A stretch of DNA of 64,000 nucleotides from Acidocella sp. (lineage in GTDB: Bacteria > Pseudomonadota > Alphaproteobacteria > Acetobacterales > Acetobacteraceae). Shown here in pieces: positions 43,984-53,400 of this stretch. Position 1 is the stretch's first letter. Every line of letters begins with the position of its first letter. The notes under the pieces were generated by a model that worked only from the letters and a program-made list of their open reading frames with translations, was not told where the DNA came from and made no database searches. The DNA lies in the NCBI GenBank assembly GCA_031291755.1, contig JARLIK010000019.1, forward strand, positions 124,001 to 188,000. The letters are read 5' to 3'. Position numbers and translations under genes: made by a program.

Positions 43984-44820
43984 TTACCGATTGGTCGCGG
44001 TGACAACATAAACCGTTGCCGGCAGTCTGATACCGTGAGGACCATCAAACTGCGCCAATGCGGTGCCGATTTCCTCGCGCAGGATTTGCCGGGTGGCTTC
44101 ATCAGCCTGTTTCTCATCCGTTAGCGCGCCGGAAGGGCCAAGCAGGCAGGCGATCTGCGCTTCTTCGGTAAGATTTTTTCCAATGATCGGCACCGGCGTT
44201 GGCGTGACCGCAATGTCTGAATATCCAGCCATGACTAAAATCTCAGCAACATAACCAGCATCGGCAAAAGCCATCGGGCCAGGCGCACGCGCTGGTCGCT
44301 CCTCAGGATATCCCAGCCGCTGGGCAACCAGTTGAAACGGAATGTTCCAATGCGGGTTTTCATCCAGCGTTGCCCAACACACGAAGCATACTCTGCCACC
44401 AGGAACCAGCGCGGCGCGTAAGTTTGTGAAAGCCGCCACCGGGTCACCAAAGAACATCACCCCAAAGCGCGAGGCAAGAACATCAAATTTTGCCGCGCCG
44501 AACTTAAAAGTCTGGGCGTCAGCCAACAAAAAATCCAAGTGCGGAATTCCAGCGCCGCGCTCCCGCGCCACGTTGAGCATCGGCGTTGATATATCGATCC
44601 CGGTGACGTGGCCATCAGGTCCGGCTTTATCGGCGAAGCGGAAGGTCGTCGGTCCCATGCCGCAGCCGATATCGAGCACGTGCTCGCCTTGTTTCACATT
44701 TGCTCGCGTGACCAGCAAGTCGGTAATTGCAGCGAACCGCGAGTCCATTTCATCGCCAATTTTAACCCATTTCGGGCCGGCGACTTCATTCCAGTAAGTA
44801 AATTGTTTTTCGTTTGCCAT
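43984..44820 (-). CDS. Class I SAM-dependent methyltransferase
   Basis: A 278-residue protein with a Rossmann-fold methyltransferase core: VKQGEHVLDIGCGMGPTTFRFAD (motif I), VTGIDISTPMLNVAR, and FDVLASRFGVMFFGDPVAAFTNLRAALVPGGRVCF. It resembles the UbiE/Coq5-like small-molecule group; the substrate cannot be told. It is the last gene of the long secB-his-HIT-chrA run, starting one base after the chrA stop, and is convergent with uvrA (5-bp gap). Confidence 0.85.
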   Translation of the reverse strand: MANEKQFTYWNEVAGPKWVKIGDEMDSRFAAITDLLVTRANVKQGEHVLDIGCGMGPTTFRFADKAGPDGHVTGIDISTPMLNVARERGAGIPHLDFLLADAQTFKFGAAKFDVLASRFGVMFFGDPVAAFTNLRAALVPGGRVCFVCWATLDENPHWNIPFQLVAQRLGYPEERPARAPGPMAFADAGYVAEILVMAGYSDIAVTPTPVPIIGKNLTEEAQIACLLGPSGALTDEKQADEATRQILREEIGTALAQFDGPHGIRLPATVYVVTATNR

Positions 44821-44821
44821 G

Positions 44822-45991
44822 TTAAATCAGTACAGCCGTAATGGCGCAAAAGCCAACCACCAATATTGGAGGCAAGTTGCCAATCATCAGCGCCCAGCTA
44901 GCGGCCACCACAATCAGTATATCATAAAAACTATGCATACTGCCAAGCAAAACGAGATTGAGCAGCGCATAGCCCATGATCCCCACCACAATGGAATTTA
45001 ACCCTCTCATCGTCATGACAACGTTCAGCTTGTTTCGCAGCCCGTGCCAAAAGGGCAATATGCCAGCTACCAGCAACAGGCCCGGCAGGAAAATCGCGAC
45101 CAAGGAAATGCCAGCGCCGGCTACACTGGGGGATTTCGTCATGGCGAGGGCACCCAGATATGCGGCGAAGGTGAACAACGGGCCGGGCATCGCTTGTGCT
45201 GCGCCATAGCCCGCTAAAAATAATTTCGAGGATACCCAGCCGGGAAGCACAATGGCATCGTTCAACAAGGGCAGCACAACATGGCCGCCCCCGAACACCA
45301 AGGCCCCGGTGCGGTAGAAGGCGCCAAACAGGCCCCAATTTCCCGCAGCCGGAATGGTGAGTGTCGCCACCAGGATGAGAAAAAAAATTCCGATGCACAC
45401 AATGCCAACCTTGTGCGACAATCCAAATCCGGGTGCTGCCATCGCGGCTAGCGGCTTGGCGGGCCGGTCGAGTAAATAGCGGCCTACCAGGCCGCCAATG
45501 GTCAAGGCAAAAATTTGCCCCTCGGTGCCCGGCAGTAATATGACCAGTAGCAGGCCGATCACCGCCAGCGTCCGGCACGAAAAATCCAGGCACAGGCTAT
45601 TGGCCATGGTTCGTACCGCCTGCGCGACCACCGCCAGTGTCGCCAGCTGCAACCCATGCAGCACTCTTTGGCCGGCGGCTGAGGCTTCCACCCCGCTGGC
45701 CTCCATCGCGATGGCAAACATCAAGACAGCAGATGGCAGGGTAAATCCAACCCAGGCCGCGAGCCCACCCAACCAGCCTGCCCGCAAAAGCCCAATACCA
45801 AAGCCGGTCTGACTGGAGCCGGGGCCGGGTAAAAACTGGCATAGTCCGATTAACGATGCATAATCGGAATCGTTCAGCCAGCCGCGTTTTTCAACAAATT
45901 CGCGCCGGAAATAACCAAGATGCGCCACTGGTCCGCCAAAACTGGTGACCCCAAGCTTAAGGAAGACCCAAAAGACTTCCAGTGCCTGCAT
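44822..45991 (-). CDS. chrA: Chromate transporter family protein (ChrA-like, two-domain)
   Basis: The 389-residue membrane protein has two homologous halves. The first carries LGVTSFGGPVAHLGYFRREFVEKRGWLND and QFLPGPGSSQTGFGIGLLRAGWLGGLAAW; the second carries GALVFGGGHVVLPLLND and GAAQAMPGPLFTFAAYLGAL. Both motifs are typical of the CHR family, which exports chromate in studied cases. ATG 45991 overlaps the HIT gene stop (TAATG); a longer frame to 46081 lies inside that gene. Membership of the histidine run looks like hitch-hiking rather than pathway linkage. Confidence 0.9.
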   Translation of the reverse strand: MQALEVFWVFLKLGVTSFGGPVAHLGYFRREFVEKRGWLNDSDYASLIGLCQFLPGPGSSQTGFGIGLLRAGWLGGLAAWVGFTLPSAVLMFAIAMEASGVEASAAGQRVLHGLQLATLAVVAQAVRTMANSLCLDFSCRTLAVIGLLLVILLPGTEGQIFALTIGGLVGRYLLDRPAKPLAAMAAPGFGLSHKVGIVCIGIFFLILVATLTIPAAGNWGLFGAFYRTGALVFGGGHVVLPLLNDAIVLPGWVSSKLFLAGYGAAQAMPGPLFTFAAYLGALAMTKSPSVAGAGISLVAIFLPGLLLVAGILPFWHGLRNKLNVVMTMRGLNSIVVGIMGYALLNLVLLGSMHSFYDILIVVAASWALMIGNLPPILVVGFCAITAVLI

Positions 45992-46377
45992 TAATCCTGG
46001 CTCGGTGTCAGCATCGCACCCAGTTTGCGGCCGCCGAGGATATGCACATGGTAATGCGGTACTTCCTGGTGACTGTTCCATCCCATATTGGCAATCAAGC
46101 GGTAGCCGGTTTCTTCGAGCCCGAGTTTTTGGGCGACAAAGGCAATGGCGCGGTTGAAGCCATGTACAAATTCAGCCGGTGCACTGCTGCCGAAATCAGC
46201 AAAGCTGACATATTTGCCCTTAGGGATGACCAGTGCATGAACGGGTGCCTGCGGCCTGATATCATGGAATGCAAGCGCGAATTCGTCCTCGTAAATTTTG
46301 CTGCACGGAATCTCTCCCCGCAGAATTTTCGCAAAGATATTTTCATCGTCATAGGGGGGCATGCCACTGACAACCAT
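45991..46377 (-). CDS. HIT-family (histidine triad) nucleotide-binding protein
   Basis: The 128-residue protein has the HINT pattern: NIFAKILRGEIPCSKIYEDEFALAFHDI, NMGWNSHQEVPHYHVHILGG with the H-x-H-x-H triad. HIT proteins hydrolyse nucleotide phosphoramidates and acyl-nucleotides. AGGAG lies seven bases before ATG 46377. HIT genes frequently follow hisE in Alphaproteobacteria, as here. chrA starts on its stop codon. Confidence 0.95.
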   Translation of the reverse strand: MVVSGMPPYDDENIFAKILRGEIPCSKIYEDEFALAFHDIRPQAPVHALVIPKGKYVSFADFGSSAPAEFVHGFNRAIAFVAQKLGLEETGYRLIANMGWNSHQEVPHYHVHILGGRKLGAMLTPSQD

Positions 46378-46389
46378 AAAGCGCTCCTG

Positions 46390-46878
46390 TTAGGGTATTT
46401 TCGTTGTGGCAACAGCTTTATAAGCTGGCTTGCGCGCAGCTTTTTCGGCAATCCCGCTGACCCCCTCACGGCGGGCAAGCTCTGCCCAGATCTGCTCGGG
46501 CCGGAGTCCGGCATCAACCCACAGCACCAGCAGATGGTAAAGTACGTCAGCGCTTTCACCGATCAGTGCGCTGCGTTGTCCACTCACGGCTTCAATCAGG
46601 CACTCAACGGCTTCCTCACCAAATTTCTGCGCAATTTTAGCGGTTCCGCGCGACAACAGCCGTGCCGAGTGGCTCAGAGCCGGGTCAGAATTTTTACGCG
46701 ACAGCACAGTACCCCAAAGCCGGTCCAGCACGCGGGCATCAATCGAAGCGCTCGGAGGCGGGACGATTTGGGTCGACGCTTTGCTTGCCGATTTAGCTTT
46801 CGGCTTCACTTTGGCTTTCACCTTTTCCTTAACTTTTGCCTTAGCTGGAGCGCCGGATTTAAGAACTTTCTTGGCCAT
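46390..46878 (-). CDS. hisE: Phosphoribosyl-ATP pyrophosphatase with Lys-rich N-terminal extension
   Basis: HisE hydrolyses phosphoribosyl-ATP to phosphoribosyl-AMP, the second step of histidine synthesis. The C-terminal 115 residues hold the all-alpha NTP-pyrophosphohydrolase fold with [19 protein letters not shown] and [15 protein letters not shown]. Residues 1-36 are an unusual Lys/Ala-rich stretch ([20 protein letters not shown] and further), giving 162 residues in place of the usual 105-115. Such a tail resembles those of nucleic-acid-binding proteins; alternatively it is a neutral repeat expansion. The start is fixed by the absence of a closer ribosome site. Confidence 0.9.
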   Translation of the reverse strand: MAKKVLKSGAPAKAKVKEKVKAKVKPKAKSASKASTQIVPPPSASIDARVLDRLWGTVLSRKNSDPALSHSARLLSRGTAKIAQKFGEEAVECLIEAVSGQRSALIGESADVLYHLLVLWVDAGLRPEQIWAELARREGVSGIAEKAARKPAYKAVATTKIP

Positions 46879-46896
46879 CTATGATCAAAATTTCCT

Positions 46897-47670
46897 TCAT
46901 GCAGCGATAGGCCGCGCCCTGCGAATCGGGAGATGGGCTTGGCTCAACGCTGTCTTAACGTCATCTATCTTAAATGTACCAAAATGGAAGACGCTAGCGG
47001 CTAACAGGCCGGTTGCTCCGGCTTTGGCGCCTTCGACAAAATGCTCCAGCGTGCCAACGCCGCCGGATGCTACCACCGGCAGCCGTACCGCCCCGCAAAC
47101 TGCCCGCAGCAGATCAAGGTCGAATCCTTTACCTGTGCCGTCGCGGTCCATCGAGGTTAACAATATCTCGCCTGCCCCTAAGGCTGCCATCTGCTGAGCC
47201 CATTCAACCACGTCCAGGCCGGTGTTTTGCCGCCCGCCGTGTGAGAAAACCTGCCATTTGCCGGGGGCTGATCGCCGGGCGTCGATGGCGACCACCACGC
47301 ATTGGCTGCCAAATTTCTGCGCCGCCTCAGCCACCAATTCCGGGCGGGCAATGGCGGCCGAGTTGATGCTGCACTTGTCAGCCCCGGCGAGTAGTAAGCG
47401 CCGCATATCTGCCACCGAGCGGATGCCGCCGCCGACCGTGAGGGGCAAGAATATTTTTTCGGCGGTGCGGGCCACCACGTCGAGAATCGTGTCACGGTAA
47501 TCGCTGCTGGCAGTGATATCCAGAAAGGTCAGTTCATCGGCTCCGGCAGCGTCATATACCGCTGCCTGCTCCACCGGGTCACCGGCGTCACGCAACGAGA
47601 CAAAATTGACGCCTTTGACGACCCGTCCATCCTTGACATCCAGGCACGGAATGACCCGCAGCTTCAGCAT
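46897..47670 (-). CDS. hisF: Imidazole glycerol phosphate synthase cyclase subunit
   Basis: HisF (257 residues) closes the imidazole ring using ammonia from HisH, giving IGP and AICAR. The (beta/alpha)8 barrel is complete, with catalytic Asp11 in [15 protein letters not shown] and the second catalytic Asp in VVVAIDARR, plus LTVGGGIRS and VASGGVG phosphate-binding loops. It overlaps the hisA stop by 7 bp and precedes hisE by 18 bp. Confidence 0.96.
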   Translation of the reverse strand: MLKLRVIPCLDVKDGRVVKGVNFVSLRDAGDPVEQAAVYDAAGADELTFLDITASSDYRDTILDVVARTAEKIFLPLTVGGGIRSVADMRRLLLAGADKCSINSAAIARPELVAEAAQKFGSQCVVVAIDARRSAPGKWQVFSHGGRQNTGLDVVEWAQQMAALGAGEILLTSMDRDGTGKGFDLDLLRAVCGAVRLPVVASGGVGTLEHFVEGAKAGATGLLAASVFHFGTFKIDDVKTALSQAHLPIRRARPIAA

Positions 47671-48395
47671 GCGGCCAACGCCTGGGCAGCATTCAGACGG
47701 CCATCGTATAAAGCCCGGCCGATAATGGCGCCGGAGAGGTTTTGAGTGGTCAGCGAAGCCGATTTCAGGGCAATAATATCCGCTACATCGGCAACGCCGC
47801 CGGAGGCAATCACCGGCACCGTGAGACGCGCTGCCAAGGCCGTAGTTTCAGCGAGGTTTAAACCGCTTAACATACCGTCGCGGGCAATATCGGTGTAGAT
47901 AATCGCCGAAATCCCGGCATCTTCCAATCGTGCCGCCAGTTCGGTGGCTGCCAGCGTCGAGGTTTCGGCCCAACCCTCGGTGGCGACCATGCCGCTGCGC
48001 GCGTCTATGCCGACCACAATCCGGTCTGGAAATTTTGCACAGGCATCACGGACCATAGCCGGGTTTTTGGCGGCTGCACTGCCTAGAATCACCCGGGTTA
48101 CTCCAGCATTCAGCCAGGCCTCGATGCCAGCCAGGTCTCGAATGCCGCCGCCGAGTTGCACCGGAATTTTCACCGCTTTTAAAATCGCCCTTACAGCTTC
48201 GGCGTTCACCGGCTTACCCGCAAAGGCGCCGTTTAAATCCACCACATGAACCCAGGCAAACCCCATGGCTTCCCACGCCGCAGCTTGGGCTCCTGGGTCA
48301 TCAGCATAGATCGTTGCCTGGTCCATCTCGCCGCGCTTGAGGCGAACGCACGCACCGTCTTTCAGATCAATCGCGGGGTAGAGAGTCAGTTTCAT
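47664..48395 (-). CDS. hisA: ProFAR isomerase (HisA)
   Basis: HisA (243 residues) isomerises ProFAR to PRFAR. The half-barrel pattern [22 protein letters not shown] carries the catalytic Asp, and [39 protein letters not shown] and IASGGVADV form the expected phosphate loops. The start overlaps the GNAT gene stop by 4 bp, and hisF starts within its last codons. Confidence 0.95.
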   Translation of the reverse strand: MKLTLYPAIDLKDGACVRLKRGEMDQATIYADDPGAQAAAWEAMGFAWVHVVDLNGAFAGKPVNAEAVRAILKAVKIPVQLGGGIRDLAGIEAWLNAGVTRVILGSAAAKNPAMVRDACAKFPDRIVVGIDARSGMVATEGWAETSTLAATELAARLEDAGISAIIYTDIARDGMLSGLNLAETTALAARLTVPVIASGGVADVADIIALKSASLTTQNLSGAIIGRALYDGRLNAAQALAAC

Positions 48396-48937
48396 TTCAT
48401 CAGCCGTTTGTAATAAAAATGCCCCTGCACCATGGCGCCTTTTACCCGCGCATAAGCGGGGTGGGTGCCCCAGCGGATGAACCCGGCGGATTCATACAGC
48501 GCAATGGCGGCGGTTTGGGATTCGCGGACATCGAGATTCAGCACATGGAACCCTAACGCCCTGGCTCTTTCCTCGGTCTTTTGAATGATCATCGCCGCCA
48601 GCCCATGGCCTCGTGCGTAAGGTGCCACAAAGTTATGCAGTATGGTGGCGGCAAAAGCCTGCGCCTCATTGTTTCGAGAGGGCTTGAGCAATTGCGCGGC
48701 CCCGTAGATCACCCCATCCATCCTGCCGATGATCAACTCGCGTTCCGGCACCAACAGCACGCCGCGGAAATATTGTTCCAATACCGTGGCTTTTGGGGGT
48801 TTTACCCAGCCGAATCCACCGCCATCCAGTATTGCTGCTGTGGCGGCTTCGGCGATGGCATGCACATCAGCCTCGTCATCGAAGCGGATGAGGTGCTCGG
48901 CGGTCAGAGTCGCGGGTCTGGGCATATCTTGTTTCAC
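48392..48937 (-). CDS. GNAT-family N-acetyltransferase embedded in the histidine cluster
   Basis: The 181-residue protein has the acetyl-CoA loop region [55 protein letters not shown], characteristic of GNAT enzymes. GTG 48937 has GAAGAGG five bases upstream; ATG 48925 is an alternative. It stands between hisH and hisA, overlapping hisA by 4 bp, so it is very likely co-transcribed. The substrate is unknown; nothing here shows a role in histidine synthesis. Confidence 0.85.
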   Translation of the reverse strand: MKQDMPRPATLTAEHLIRFDDEADVHAIAEAATAAILDGGGFGWVKPPKATVLEQYFRGVLLVPERELIIGRMDGVIYGAAQLLKPSRNNEAQAFAATILHNFVAPYARGHGLAAMIIQKTEERARALGFHVLNLDVRESQTAAIALYESAGFIRWGTHPAYARVKGAMVQGHFYYKRLMK

Positions 48938-48996
48938 GGCTGCCTCTTCGCAGCGGTGGCCCTGCTAATCAAGCCATGCCGCATTAAACTTCGGAA

Positions 48997-49632
48997 TTAC
49001 GGGTTCCAGGTAAGGAAATTACCCAGAATTTGGATGCCAACCTCCTGGCTTTTTTCGGCATGAAACTGAGTGCCGGCCCGGTTGCCCCTGGCCACCATGG
49101 CAGTCACGGTGCCGCCGTAATCGGTGGTGGCGAGCAGGTCAGAGTCATTGCCGCCGCTGAGGGCAAAGGAATGCACAAAATAGGCGTGATCGCCGGGCTG
49201 TAGCTTGTCGAGCAAATGATGCGATCCGGGCGTAAAAGCCAACTCATTCCAGCCCATATGCGGCAGCCGCAGGCCAGGTGCCGGCAGTGGCGCAATATCG
49301 CCCGCGATCCAGCCGAAGCCGGGCGTGATTTGGTGCTCAAGCCCGCGCATGGCCATCAGTTGCATGCCAACGCAAATGCCCAGAAACGGTGCGCCCGCCT
49401 CGACGCGCGCCATCATGGCCTCTTGCAGCCCATCAAAACTGGCAAGACCGGCCGCGCAGTCAGCGAAGGCGCCTTGCCCAGGCAGCACAATCCGATCAGC
49501 TTTGCTGACAATTTCGGGGTCGGACGTTATCCGAATATCGACGGTAATACTCTGCCGTTCCGCTGCCAAAGCCAGCCCGCGTGCCGCCGAGGCCAGGTTG
49601 CCGCTTGCATAGTCAATGACAGTGACGAGCAA
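48997..49632 (-). CDS. hisH: Imidazole glycerol phosphate synthase glutamine amidotransferase subunit
   Basis: HisH (211 residues) supplies ammonia to HisF. The class I amidotransferase triad is present: Cys in FLGICVGMQLMA, His in GTQFHAEKSQEVG and the Glu that follows it. The start is TTG 49632, directly abutting the hisB stop TAA; no ATG or GTG lies before the conserved VTVIDYASGNL, so the TTG assignment is firm. Low initiation strength is probably offset by coupling to hisB. Confidence 0.95.
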   Translation of the reverse strand: MLVTVIDYASGNLASAARGLALAAERQSITVDIRITSDPEIVSKADRIVLPGQGAFADCAAGLASFDGLQEAMMARVEAGAPFLGICVGMQLMAMRGLEHQITPGFGWIAGDIAPLPAPGLRLPHMGWNELAFTPGSHHLLDKLQPGDHAYFVHSFALSGGNDSDLLATTDYGGTVTAMVARGNRAGTQFHAEKSQEVGIQILGNFLTWNP

Positions 49633-50223
49633 TTACAGGCTGCCCTTGGTCGAGGGTATCTCCCCGGCCACACGCGGCTCGATGGCAACCGCCATCTTTA
49701 ACGCCCGCCCCATCGCCTTGAATGCGGCTTCCGCAACATGGTGGGCATTGCTGCCGGCCTTCTGAACAACATGCATTGTCATTAATGCATTGCCAGCCAA
49801 CGCACGGGAAAATTCCTCAAACAGTTGGGTATCCATCTCGCCCAGCATCGGCCGGGGGAACTCAACGCTCCAGCTTAAATGCGCACGGCCCGATAGATCC
49901 ACTACGGCTTCAACCAGCGCCTCATCCATCGGCACAATCGCTTGGCCAAATCTCGTAATGCCGCGCTTATCGCCCAAAGCTTTGGCGAAAGCCTGGCCCA
50001 GCACGATGCCGACATCCTCGACCGTATGATGCGCATCGATATGCAGATCGCCCGCCGCAACCACTTTCAGGTCGAACAACCCGTGGCGGGTGAAGGCGGT
50101 AAGCATATGATCGAAGAACCCAACCCCGGTGGCAATCTCGGCCTTGCCGGTGCCATCCAGGTTTAAAGCCAGCGAAATGTTGGTTTCGCTGGTCTTGCGG
50201 GAGATGTCGGCGGTGCGGCTCAA
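49633..50223 (-). CDS. hisB: Imidazoleglycerol-phosphate dehydratase
   Basis: HisB (196 residues, monofunctional) dehydrates IGP to imidazole acetol phosphate. It contains GVGFFDHMLTAFTRHG, DAHHTVEDVGIVLGQA, the His/Glu metal motifs around SRALAGNALMTMH and HHVAEAAFKAMGRAL. The start is TTG 50223 overlapping the secB stop (TTGA); no ATG precedes the conserved SETNISLALNLDG, so the TTG is likely correct. Confidence 0.95.
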   Translation of the reverse strand: MSRTADISRKTSETNISLALNLDGTGKAEIATGVGFFDHMLTAFTRHGLFDLKVVAAGDLHIDAHHTVEDVGIVLGQAFAKALGDKRGITRFGQAIVPMDEALVEAVVDLSGRAHLSWSVEFPRPMLGEMDTQLFEEFSRALAGNALMTMHVVQKAGSNAHHVAEAAFKAMGRALKMAVAIEPRVAGEIPSTKGSL

Positions 50224-50714
50224 GCGTTCGCCACCGTTTTCATGTTCTGGGCAGCGCGTGCCTGCCAGAGACCAACGAAGTCGATCGGGCCCAGCATCAC
50301 CGGCGGGAAGCCGCCATCACGGGTCACGTCGGCCAGAATGTTGCGGGCAAACGGGAACAGGAGGCGCGGGCATTCAACCAGCAAAATCGGCTCCTGCTGG
50401 TTATCCGGGATGCCGTTGAGGGTGAAAATTCCGGCATAGGCGATGTCAGCGATGAACACGACCATCGGCTTTTCATCAGCTTTGGCGCCTTCTGCCGGCG
50501 GCATGGTGGCCTCGGCGCGGGCGGCCAGGGTGACTTCGAACACGGTCTGACCCTCCTCGATTTTGCGCACCTGCACATCCAGATTAATATTCACCTGCGG
50601 TGCCGAACGCAGAACAGTATAGATTGCGGGAGCGTTTGGTACTTCGAAAGACAGATCTTTGGTGTATTGAATATTCAGGACAAGTGGCGCAACGGCCGGT
50701 GCGGCTTCAGACAT
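50220..50714 (-). CDS. secB: Protein-export chaperone SecB
   Basis: SecB (164 residues) is a tetrameric cytoplasmic chaperone that keeps preproteins unfolded and delivers them to SecA. The sequence shows LNIQYTKDLSFEVPNAP, the strand pattern VNINLDVQVRKIEEGQTVFEVTLAARAEA, and FPFARNILADVTRDGGFPPVMLGPIDF, all family hallmarks. It is the first gene of the secB-hisB-hisH-GNAT-hisA-hisF-hisE run and is divergent from argC over 74 bp. Confidence 0.95.
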   Translation of the reverse strand: MSEAAPAVAPLVLNIQYTKDLSFEVPNAPAIYTVLRSAPQVNINLDVQVRKIEEGQTVFEVTLAARAEATMPPAEGAKADEKPMVVFIADIAYAGIFTLNGIPDNQQEPILLVECPRLLFPFARNILADVTRDGGFPPVMLGPIDFVGLWQARAAQNMKTVANA

Positions 50715-50788
50715 GAATGGTTTCCCTGGTATAAGTTCTCGGACCGCCTAGCACGGCAGGTGTATCGTTGCCAGTATCGGAGAGAAGA

Positions 50789-51739
50789 ATGGCGAGACTG
50801 TTCATAGACGGCGAAGCGGGCACTACGGGTCTGGGTATCCGTGAGCGCGTGTTGCCGCTGGCTGGCATCGAGTTGATTAGCTTGTCTGATGCTGACCGCA
50901 AGGACGAGCGCGCCCGGCTGGATGCCATGCGGTCGGCCGATTTGGTGGTGCTGTGCCTGCCTGACGAGGCCGCCCGTCAGGCCGCCGCGATGGTGGAATC
51001 CCTAGGAGACTCCGCTCCTAAACTGCTGGATGCAAGCTCCGCTCACCGGGTGTCGCCAGGCTGGGTGTATGGTTTCCCGGAACTCTCAGCAGTTCAAGCC
51101 GCCTCCATCGCCAGTGCGAAAAAGGTTTCCAACCCCGGCTGCTATGCCACTGGGGCAATTGCACTATTGTGTCCCCTTATCGATGTGGGCATCATCGCCC
51201 CAGACCACGATATCAGTATCAACGCCATTTCCGGCTATTCGGGCGGCGGAAAAGCCATGATTGCCGCCCATGAAGCCGATGGCGGCCCAGCCTTTGAAAT
51301 CTACGCGCTCGGCCTGGCGCATAAGCATGTGCCCGAGATTATCAGCTATAGCGGCTTATCCCGCCGCCCTATTTTCGTGCCCTCGGTCGGGCATTTCCGG
51401 CAAGGCATGCTGGTTTCAATTCCACTGTTCCTTGATCGTTTGCCAGGCCGGCCAAGTGGCCATGAAATTGTTGAAGCCTATCATGAACGTTTCGCCGGTA
51501 CTCTGCGGGTCCGCCCACCCGCTGGTATCAGTGCTGCCGAAATTGAGCCGCAGGCCCGCAATAATACGGACCTCATGGATATTTTTGTCTGTGCTAACTC
51601 TCTGTACGATCATGCCGTCCTGATCGCCCGGTTGGATAATCTGGGCAAAGGAGCCTCTGGTGCCGCCGTTCAGAATATTGCTCTGATGCTCGGTCTGCCT
51701 GACCCTCTGGCCTCACACAAGGAACTTCACCATGCCTGA
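50789..51739 (+). CDS. argC: N-acetyl-gamma-glutamyl-phosphate reductase (short type)
   Basis: ArgC (316 residues) reduces N-acetylglutamyl phosphate to the semialdehyde in arginine and ornithine synthesis. It begins ARLFIDGEAGTTGLGIRERV, a short-type NADP motif, and has the catalytic Cys in SNPGCYATGAIALLCPL, SGYSGGGKAMI and VPSVGHFRQGML. GGAG six bases before ATG 50789 fixes the start. The last 8 bases overlap the next gene's start. Confidence 0.95.
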   Translation: MARLFIDGEAGTTGLGIRERVLPLAGIELISLSDADRKDERARLDAMRSADLVVLCLPDEAARQAAAMVESLGDSAPKLLDASSAHRVSPGWVYGFPELSAVQAASIASAKKVSNPGCYATGAIALLCPLIDVGIIAPDHDISINAISGYSGGGKAMIAAHEADGGPAFEIYALGLAHKHVPEIISYSGLSRRPIFVPSVGHFRQGMLVSIPLFLDRLPGRPSGHEIVEAYHERFAGTLRVRPPAGISAAEIEPQARNNTDLMDIFVCANSLYDHAVLIARLDNLGKGASGAAVQNIALMLGLPDPLASHKELHHA

Positions 51740-52286
51740 CACTCACGCCCCCGCCAAAGCCGGTGGTTTGCTTTATCCATTCAAAGGCGTCTGGCCCACC
51801 ATCCACCCAACCGCCTGGATTGCCCCCACCGCCGTGCTGATTGGTGACGTGCGGGTGGGGCCGGAGGCTAACATCTGGTTCAATTGCGTGCTGCGTGGCG
51901 ACACTAACCCCATTATCGTTGGGGCCCGCTCCAATATCCAGGACGGCACCATCATCCATGTCGACCACGGCGAGAACTTCACCGACATCGGTGATGATGT
52001 CACCATAGGTCACGCCGCCATTATCCACGCCTGCAAACTTCGCCATCGCGCGTTCGTGGGCATGGGGGCCACCATCCTGGATGGTGCTGTCATCGAAGAA
52101 GCCGGCCTCATCGGCGCCCGCGGCCTCCTTGGCCCCGGCAAGCGGATTGGCCCGCAGGAACTCTGGGCCGGCGCGCCCGCCCGCCTCGTCCGCGTGATGA
52201 GTCACGAAGAACGCGCCCGCTGGGACGAAACCGTCCCGCACTACATCGGCCTCGCCAACCAATACCGCAGCGGGTTGAGTGGGTAG
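51732..52286 (+). CDS. Gamma-class carbonic anhydrase-like hexapeptide-repeat protein
   Basis: The 184-residue protein folds as a left-handed beta-helix: VLIGDVRVGPEANIWFNCVLRGD, IIVGARSNIQDGTIIHVDHG, IGDDVTIGHAAIIHACKLRHRAFVGMGATILDGAVI. The metal-ligand His residues (one in the HVDHG segment and two in GHAAIIHAC) are in place, so it may bind zinc or iron. Carbonic anhydrase activity varies in this group. It starts inside the argC stop region and is followed by a bidirectional hairpin before recA. Confidence 0.9.
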   Translation: MPDTHAPAKAGGLLYPFKGVWPTIHPTAWIAPTAVLIGDVRVGPEANIWFNCVLRGDTNPIIVGARSNIQDGTIIHVDHGENFTDIGDDVTIGHAAIIHACKLRHRAFVGMGATILDGAVIEEAGLIGARGLLGPGKRIGPQELWAGAPARLVRVMSHEERARWDETVPHYIGLANQYRSGLSG

Positions 52287-52294
52287 GGTTAGAT

Positions 52295-52323
52295 AAGTTC
52301 AGGGGGCTTTGCCCCCTGAACTT
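52295..52323. terminator. Strong bidirectional hairpin between the gamma-CA-like gene and recA
   Basis: AAGTTCAGGGGGC at 52295-52307 faces its exact complement at 52311-52323 across a TTT loop, giving a 13-bp GC-rich stem. Its position between convergent stops (52286 and 52336) makes a transcription terminator the obvious role. No long T tract follows in either direction. Confidence 0.8.
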
Positions 52324-52335
52324 CCTAACTCTAAT

Positions 52336-53400
52336 TCAATCAGCCGCTTCGGCTTCGCTGTCGGCTTCGCTTTCGGGGGCGACCATGAGGGCTTCGGCGA
52401 CGACGGCGGATTGGTCGCGGATGCGTTTTTCGATGGCGTCGGCCATTTGGGGGTGGTCACGGAGGAATTGTTTGGCGTTTTCCCGGCCCTGGCCGATGCG
52501 CTGGCTGTCGTAGCTGAACCAAGCGCCGGATTTCTCCACCACATTGGCTTTTACGCCGAGGTCGATGAGTTCGCCAACCTTGCTGATACCTTCGCCGAAC
52601 ATGATGTCGAACTCGATTTGCCGAAATGGTGGGGCGAGTTTGTTTTTGACCACCTTCACGCGGGTATGATTGCCGGTGACTTCCTCGTGGTCCTTAATAG
52701 AACCGATCCGGCGAATTTCCATCCGGATTGAGGCGTAGAACTTCAACGCGTTGCCACCTGTGGTTGTTTCTGGGTTGCCGAACATCACGCCGATTTTCAG
52801 GCGGATCTGGTTGAGGAAAATCAACATGGTGTTGCTGCGCGAGACTGAACCGGTGATTTTGCGCAGTGCCTGGCTCATCAGACGGGCGTGCAGGCCAACA
52901 TGGGTATCGCCCATTTCGCCTTCGAGTTCAGCGCGTGGCACCAGGGCTGCCACCGAGTCGATAACCAGCACGTCGATCGAACCAGAGCGCACCAAAGTGT
53001 CGGCAATCTCTAACCCTTGCTCGCCGGTATCGGGCTGGCTGATGAGGAGGTTATCGACGTCGACGCCAAGCTTGCGGGCATAGGTGGGATCAAGTGCGTG
53101 CTCGGCATCAATAAAGGCGCAGACACCGCCGCGTTTTTGAGCTTCGGCGATAGCGTGCAGGGCCAGGGTGGTTTTGCCCGAGCTTTCCGGGCCATAAATT
53201 TCAACGACCCGGCCGCGCGGCAAGCCGCCGATGCCGAGTGCTAGATCAAGGCCCAGCGAACCGGATGAAATGACGTCAAACGCCTCACCGGTGCCCTTTG
53301 AGCCCATCCGCATGATGGAGCCTTTGCCAAAGGCGCGTTCAATCTGCGCCATGGCGGCGTCGAGTGCCTTGCTTTTTTCGGGGTCGAGTTTTTTAGCCAT
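52336..53400 (-). CDS. recA: Recombinase RecA
   Basis: RecA (354 residues) forms the strand-exchange filament and activates LexA self-cleavage. It shows [18 protein letters not shown], Walker [34 protein letters not shown], the Walker B-like [10 protein letters not shown], loop L1 and L2 regions ([21 protein letters not shown] and [25 protein letters not shown]), and an acidic C-terminal tail. ATG 53400 has a near-perfect GGAGG five to six bases upstream. The in-frame start at 53475 lacks one. A LexA box lies 193 bp upstream. Confidence 0.97.
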   Translation of the reverse strand: MAKKLDPEKSKALDAAMAQIERAFGKGSIMRMGSKGTGEAFDVISSGSLGLDLALGIGGLPRGRVVEIYGPESSGKTTLALHAIAEAQKRGGVCAFIDAEHALDPTYARKLGVDVDNLLISQPDTGEQGLEIADTLVRSGSIDVLVIDSVAALVPRAELEGEMGDTHVGLHARLMSQALRKITGSVSRSNTMLIFLNQIRLKIGVMFGNPETTTGGNALKFYASIRMEIRRIGSIKDHEEVTGNHTRVKVVKNKLAPPFRQIEFDIMFGEGISKVGELIDLGVKANVVEKSGAWFSYDSQRIGQGRENAKQFLRDHPQMADAIEKRIRDQSAVVAEALMVAPESEADSEAEAAD

